Positions 61,137-64,000 of a stretch of DNA of 64,000 nt are shown here, piece by piece (position 1 is the first letter of the stretch; every line of letters starts with the position of its first letter). The position numbers and the translations under genes are program-made. The notes below the pieces were generated by a model. That model did not search any database and was not told the origin of the DNA. It saw nothing but the letters and a program-made list of their open reading frames with translations. The stretch is from NCBI GenBank assembly GCA_001657395.1, contig LYSY01000007.1, forward strand, positions 1-64,000, in the 5' to 3' direction. Source of the DNA: Rhodospirillales bacterium BBD 1991-14 (GTDB lineage Bacteria > Pseudomonadota > Alphaproteobacteria > Kiloniellales > Kiloniellaceae).

Positions 61137-62896
61137 TGCCGTCTTCGGAGGCCGGCCCCCTGGCCCGGAGCCCGGGGGCCGGTCCCGGAACAGGCCCCGT
61201 TTCGGGCCTCTGGCGCGGCAAGGGCGAACAGGCTCTGTTCGCCTTTCTCGTGCTCTTCGTCGGCCTGATCGCCGTGCTGCCTCTGGCGCGGCTGCTGTGG
61301 GAGGCGGTGGCCCCCGGCGGCACGCCGTCTCTGGCGACCATCGAAGAGGTGCTGGCGCGGCGCTCCACGTGGCGCGCGACCTGGCACAGCATCGAAGTCT
61401 CCCTCGGCGGCACGGTCATCAGCCTGTTGCTCGGCAGCTTCTTTGCGTTCCTCGTCGCGCTCACCGACATCCGCGGCAAGGCGGTGCTGGTGTTCTGCTT
61501 CATGCTGCCGATGATGATCCCGCCGCAGGTGACCGCCCTGTCGTGGATCCAGGTCTTCGGTCCCTCCAGCAGCCTGCTGAACATGCTGGGCCTCGCTCCG
61601 CCGCTCGGCACACCCCATCCGCTCTACTCGCGCGAAGGCATCATCCTGCTGCTCGGCATCCAGCACGCGCCGCTGGTCTTCCTTGCCCTGCGCGCGGGCC
61701 TGCGCGCCATGCCCAAGGAGATGGTGGAGGCCGCGCGGGCCAGCGGCGCCTCGGGCCGGCAGGTCTTTCAGACCATCGTGCTGCCGCTGATGATGCCCTC
61801 GCTGGTCGCCGGCACGGCGCTCGCCTTCGTCTCCGCCGTCGGCAACTTCGGCATTCCGGCCATGCTGGGCATCCCGGCGCGCTACTCGGTGCTGCCGACC
61901 CTCATCTACCAGCGGCTCTCCGACTTCGGGCCCGACATCATCAGCCAGATCGCCGTGCTCTCTGTGCTGGTCAGCTTTATCGCCGCCGCGGGCTTCGGCC
62001 TCCAGGCCTGGCTGCTGCGGCGGCGCGACTACCGCACCATCGGCGCGCCCTCCCAGCCGCTGTTCTACGAGCTCGGGTCCCGGCGCCGGCTGGTGGAGGC
62101 GCTGTGCTGGCTGGTCATCGTCTTCATTCTGGTGCTGCCCCTGGCGGCCCTTCTGGCCGCCTCCCTGGTCAAGGCCTACGGCCTGTCGCTTTCGCCGGAG
62201 ACCTTCACGCTGCGCCACTATGCCGATGCCGTCCTCAGTCACGACGCCACGGCGCGCGGCTTCGTCAACAGCTTCATGCTGGCGGGCGCGACGGCGGTGC
62301 TGCTGATCGCGCTGGCGGTGCCGCTGGCCTACTTCATCGTCTGGCGCCGCACCGCCCTGCTGCGGGTGCTGAACGGCCTGGCGGAGCTGCCCTATGCCCT
62401 GCCCGGCGCGGTGCTGGCCATCGCCGCCATCTTGGTGTTCCTGAAACCGATCCCGCTGCTCGGCGTGTCGCTCTACGGCACGCTGTGGATCATCTTCGCC
62501 GCCTACCTTGCGCGCTTTCTCACACTCGGCCTGCGCCCGGTGATCAGCGGCTTCTACCAGCTCGACCGCACGCTGGAGGAGGCGGGACAGATGGCGGGGG
62601 CCGGGTTCTTCCGGCGCCTGGCAACCATCGTGCTGCCGCTGACCGCGCCAGTTGCCGCCGCCGGCGGGCTGCTGGTCTTCCTCACCGCCTTCAACGAGAT
62701 CCAGGTCTCCGCCCTGCTCACCTCCTCCGGCGCCGAGACCATCGGCGTCATCATCTTCTTCCTGGACGAGAGCGGCAGCTCGTCCATGGCCTCCGCCGTC
62801 GCGGTGATGGTGGTCGCCGTGGTGCTGGGGCTGATGCTGCTGGCCGGCGGCCTCGCCAAGCGTCTGCCGCGTGGCGTGCTGCCCTGGGAAGCCTGA
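61136..62896 (+). CDS. Two-domain ABC permease (FbpB-like)
   Basis: Predicted 586-residue permease made of two fused BPD_transp_1 domains, about 12 membrane spans in all. The EAA-type loops are VEAARASGASGRQVFQTIVLPLMMPSLVAG (first half) and LEEAGQMAGAGFFRRLATIVLPLTAPVAAAGG (second half). Fused two-domain permeases are typical of ferric-iron and some phosphonate importers. The N-terminus is Gly/Pro-rich. It follows the binding protein; the ATPase gene is convergent on the other strand. Confidence 0.93.
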   Translation: MPSSEAGPLARSPGAGPGTGPVSGLWRGKGEQALFAFLVLFVGLIAVLPLARLLWEAVAPGGTPSLATIEEVLARRSTWRATWHSIEVSLGGTVISLLLGSFFAFLVALTDIRGKAVLVFCFMLPMMIPPQVTALSWIQVFGPSSSLLNMLGLAPPLGTPHPLYSREGIILLLGIQHAPLVFLALRAGLRAMPKEMVEAARASGASGRQVFQTIVLPLMMPSLVAGTALAFVSAVGNFGIPAMLGIPARYSVLPTLIYQRLSDFGPDIISQIAVLSVLVSFIAAAGFGLQAWLLRRRDYRTIGAPSQPLFYELGSRRRLVEALCWLVIVFILVLPLAALLAASLVKAYGLSLSPETFTLRHYADAVLSHDATARGFVNSFMLAGATAVLLIALAVPLAYFIVWRRTALLRVLNGLAELPYALPGAVLAIAAILVFLKPIPLLGVSLYGTLWIIFAAYLARFLTLGLRPVISGFYQLDRTLEEAGQMAGAGFFRRLATIVLPLTAPVAAAGGLLVFLTAFNEIQVSALLTSSGAETIGVIIFFLDESGSSSMASAVAVMVVAVVLGLMLLAGGLAKRLPRGVLPWEA

Positions 62897-62913
62897 TTTT
62901 TTCGACTTGCGTC

Positions 62914-62999
62914 GAAGCGGTTCCAGCCCGCTCCCCCTCCCGGCCACCCAACAGGATAATCGCATTGGGTGGCCGGGAGGGGGAGCGGGCCGGTGCCGA
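62914..62999. repeat. Family A hairpin repeat, copy 3
   Basis: Arms 62927-62951 and 62965-62989 pair perfectly over 25 bp around a 13-base loop. It separates the convergent permease and ATPase genes and can serve as a two-sided terminator. Confidence 0.88.
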
Positions 63000-63011
63000 A
63001 AACCAATCCAA

Positions 63012-64000
63012 TCAACCGGCCGGGATCACCCAGCCGTCCTGCACCGTCAGGCGCACAGGGTCGCCGCGCGACGGCGCGCCGTCGTCGGGCAGCGTAAGTT
63101 GCAGCCGCGCCGCCGGGTCGGCCTCCGGCGCCACCTCCACCGCCGTCACGCCGCCCTTGTAGGTGACCCTGAGCGCCCGGCCGCGGATGGCGCCCTCCGG
63201 CGAGAGGACCAGATCCTCCGGCCGCAGGCAGACCCTGGCCGGCCCCTGCCGCTGGTCCGGTGCGCAGCGCAGCACGAAGTCGCGCCCCAGCAGGGTGGCG
63301 GTGCAGCGTCCCTCGCGCAGCAGGGAGGAGACCTCGGCCGCCACGATGCTGCCCTGGCCGATGAAGTCCGCAACCATATCGTTCTGCGGCTTGCGGTAGA
63401 GATCGCGCGGCGCCGCAAGTTGGGCCAGGCGGCCGTCGTGCATCACGGCGATACGGTCGGCCAGGGTCATGGCCTCCGCCTGGTCGTGGGTGATGTAGAC
63501 CATCGTGGCGCCGGTCTTGGCGTGGAAGGCCGCGAACTCCTCCTCCATCGCCGCGCGGAGATGGACGTCGAGGTTCGCCAGGGGCTCGTCCAGCAGCACG
63601 ATGCGCGGCTCCATCACCAGGCAGCGCGCCAGCGCCACCCGCTGGCGCTGGCCGCCGGAAAGCTCCGCCGGGCGCCGGTCCTCCAGGCCTTTGAGGCCCA
63701 CGGTCTCCAGCGCCGCGGCGACACGCCGGTCGTAGTCGCTGCCGCGCACCTTCTGCACCCGCAGCGGGTAGCCGACGTTGCCGGCCACGCTCATATGCGG
63801 CCAGAGGGCGTAGGACTGAAACACGATACCGATGCGCCGGTCCTCGGTGGCCAGGTGATGGGCGTCGGAAGACGCCAGAAGGTCGCCCAGGTGGATGCTG
63901 CCCGCGTCCAGCCGCTCGAAGCCGGCGATCAGGCGCAGCAGGGTGGTCTTGCCGCAGCCGGAGGGGCCCAGCACCGCCAGGAATTCGCCGTCAGCCACAT
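63012..64000 (-). CDS. ABC transporter ATP-binding protein, 5' end beyond window
   Basis: At least 328 residues of a ferric/phosphonate-type ABC ATPase: [23 protein letters not shown] (Walker A), [54 protein letters not shown] (signature and Walker B), [16 protein letters not shown], and a C-terminal TOBE domain ([28 protein letters not shown]). The visible start VADGEF is normally preceded by about 30 residues, so the true start is outside. Encoded convergent with its likely permease and binding protein, an uncommon split. Confidence 0.92.
   Translation of the reverse strand, partial: VADGEFLAVLGPSGCGKTTLLRLIAGFERLDAGSIHLGDLLASSDAHHLATEDRRIGIVFQSYALWPHMSVAGNVGYPLRVQKVRGSDYDRRVAAALETVGLKGLEDRRPAELSGGQRQRVALARCLVMEPRIVLLDEPLANLDVHLRAAMEEEFAAFHAKTGATMVYITHDQAEAMTLADRIAVMHDGRLAQLAAPRDLYRKPQNDMVADFIGQGSIVAAEVSSLLREGRCTATLLGRDFVLRCAPDQRQGPARVCLRPEDLVLSPEGAIRGRALRVTYKGGVTAVEVAPEADPAARLQLTLPDDGAPSRGDPVRLTVQDGWVIPAG

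Overview
The window looks like chromosome of a high-GC alphaproteobacterium, most likely of the Rhodospirillales/Kiloniellales type. I infer this from typical alphaproteobacterial gene orders (argH-lptM-lysA-TIGR02302; zinc-ribbon gene-ftsE-ftsX-ydcF-plsC; chorismate mutase-hisC-tyrA next to metX-metW), a CpdR-type response regulator with a perfect CtrA-type box upstream, a PhaR-controlled polyhydroxyalkanoate (PHA) locus and an AdoCbl-dependent ribonucleotide reductase. No tRNA, rRNA, CRISPR array, prophage or insertion sequence was recognised.

Layout. 1-6.2 kb is accessory: a homopolymer-rich inverted repeat at the edge, an AhpD-like gene, two divergent paralogous XRE regulators, then a distinctly lower-GC pair (a large four-helix membrane protein and an HNH endonuclease with a possible base-reading N-terminal domain) and a headless cupin fragment. 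6.2-12.3 kb has plsY, an ArsP-type permease with a divergent LysR regulator, a VOC protein, a 0.9-kb intergenic cluster of dispersed palindromic repeats, a LysE exporter and small genes. 12.3-25 kb is mostly core metabolism: cobalamin adenosyltransferase, etfBA, 3-hydroxybutyryl-CoA dehydrogenase, an ArsR/old-yellow-enzyme pair, TlpA, argH, lysA. 25-32 kb carries cpdR, ftsEX, envelope genes and nrdJ.

32.7-36.2 kb is a compact bufferin-type operon (YHS protein, BufA precursor, BufB MNIO enzyme, BufC partner, BufD DoxX protein), a recently described RiPP pathway linked to copper. 36-47.9 kb has chaC, the aromatic amino-acid operon, metXW and an overlapping EamA/Nudix/DUF4166/DCC string. 47.9-54 kb is the PHA locus (phaB, phaA, a short phaC with a phaE-like partner, divergent phaR), interrupted between phaB and phaA by an ArsR-SRPBCC-VOC cassette. 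54-60 kb has a PAS-GGDEF-EAL protein, an AT-rich gap, two unknown proteins, a GlxA-type regulator and an XRE regulator. The window ends in an iron/phosphonate-type ABC importer whose ATPase gene is convergent and runs off the edge.

Three themes cut across the region. There are three dispersed repeat families (A: long perfect hairpins placed after genes; B and C: palindromic intergenic elements, one C copy nested in a B copy). Short tandem repeats of 11-18 bp sit at many gene boundaries. Both ArsR genes have promoters that predict leaderless transcripts with the operator inside the promoter. Start codons are often GTG or TTG, chosen here from Shine-Dalgarno placement and family length.
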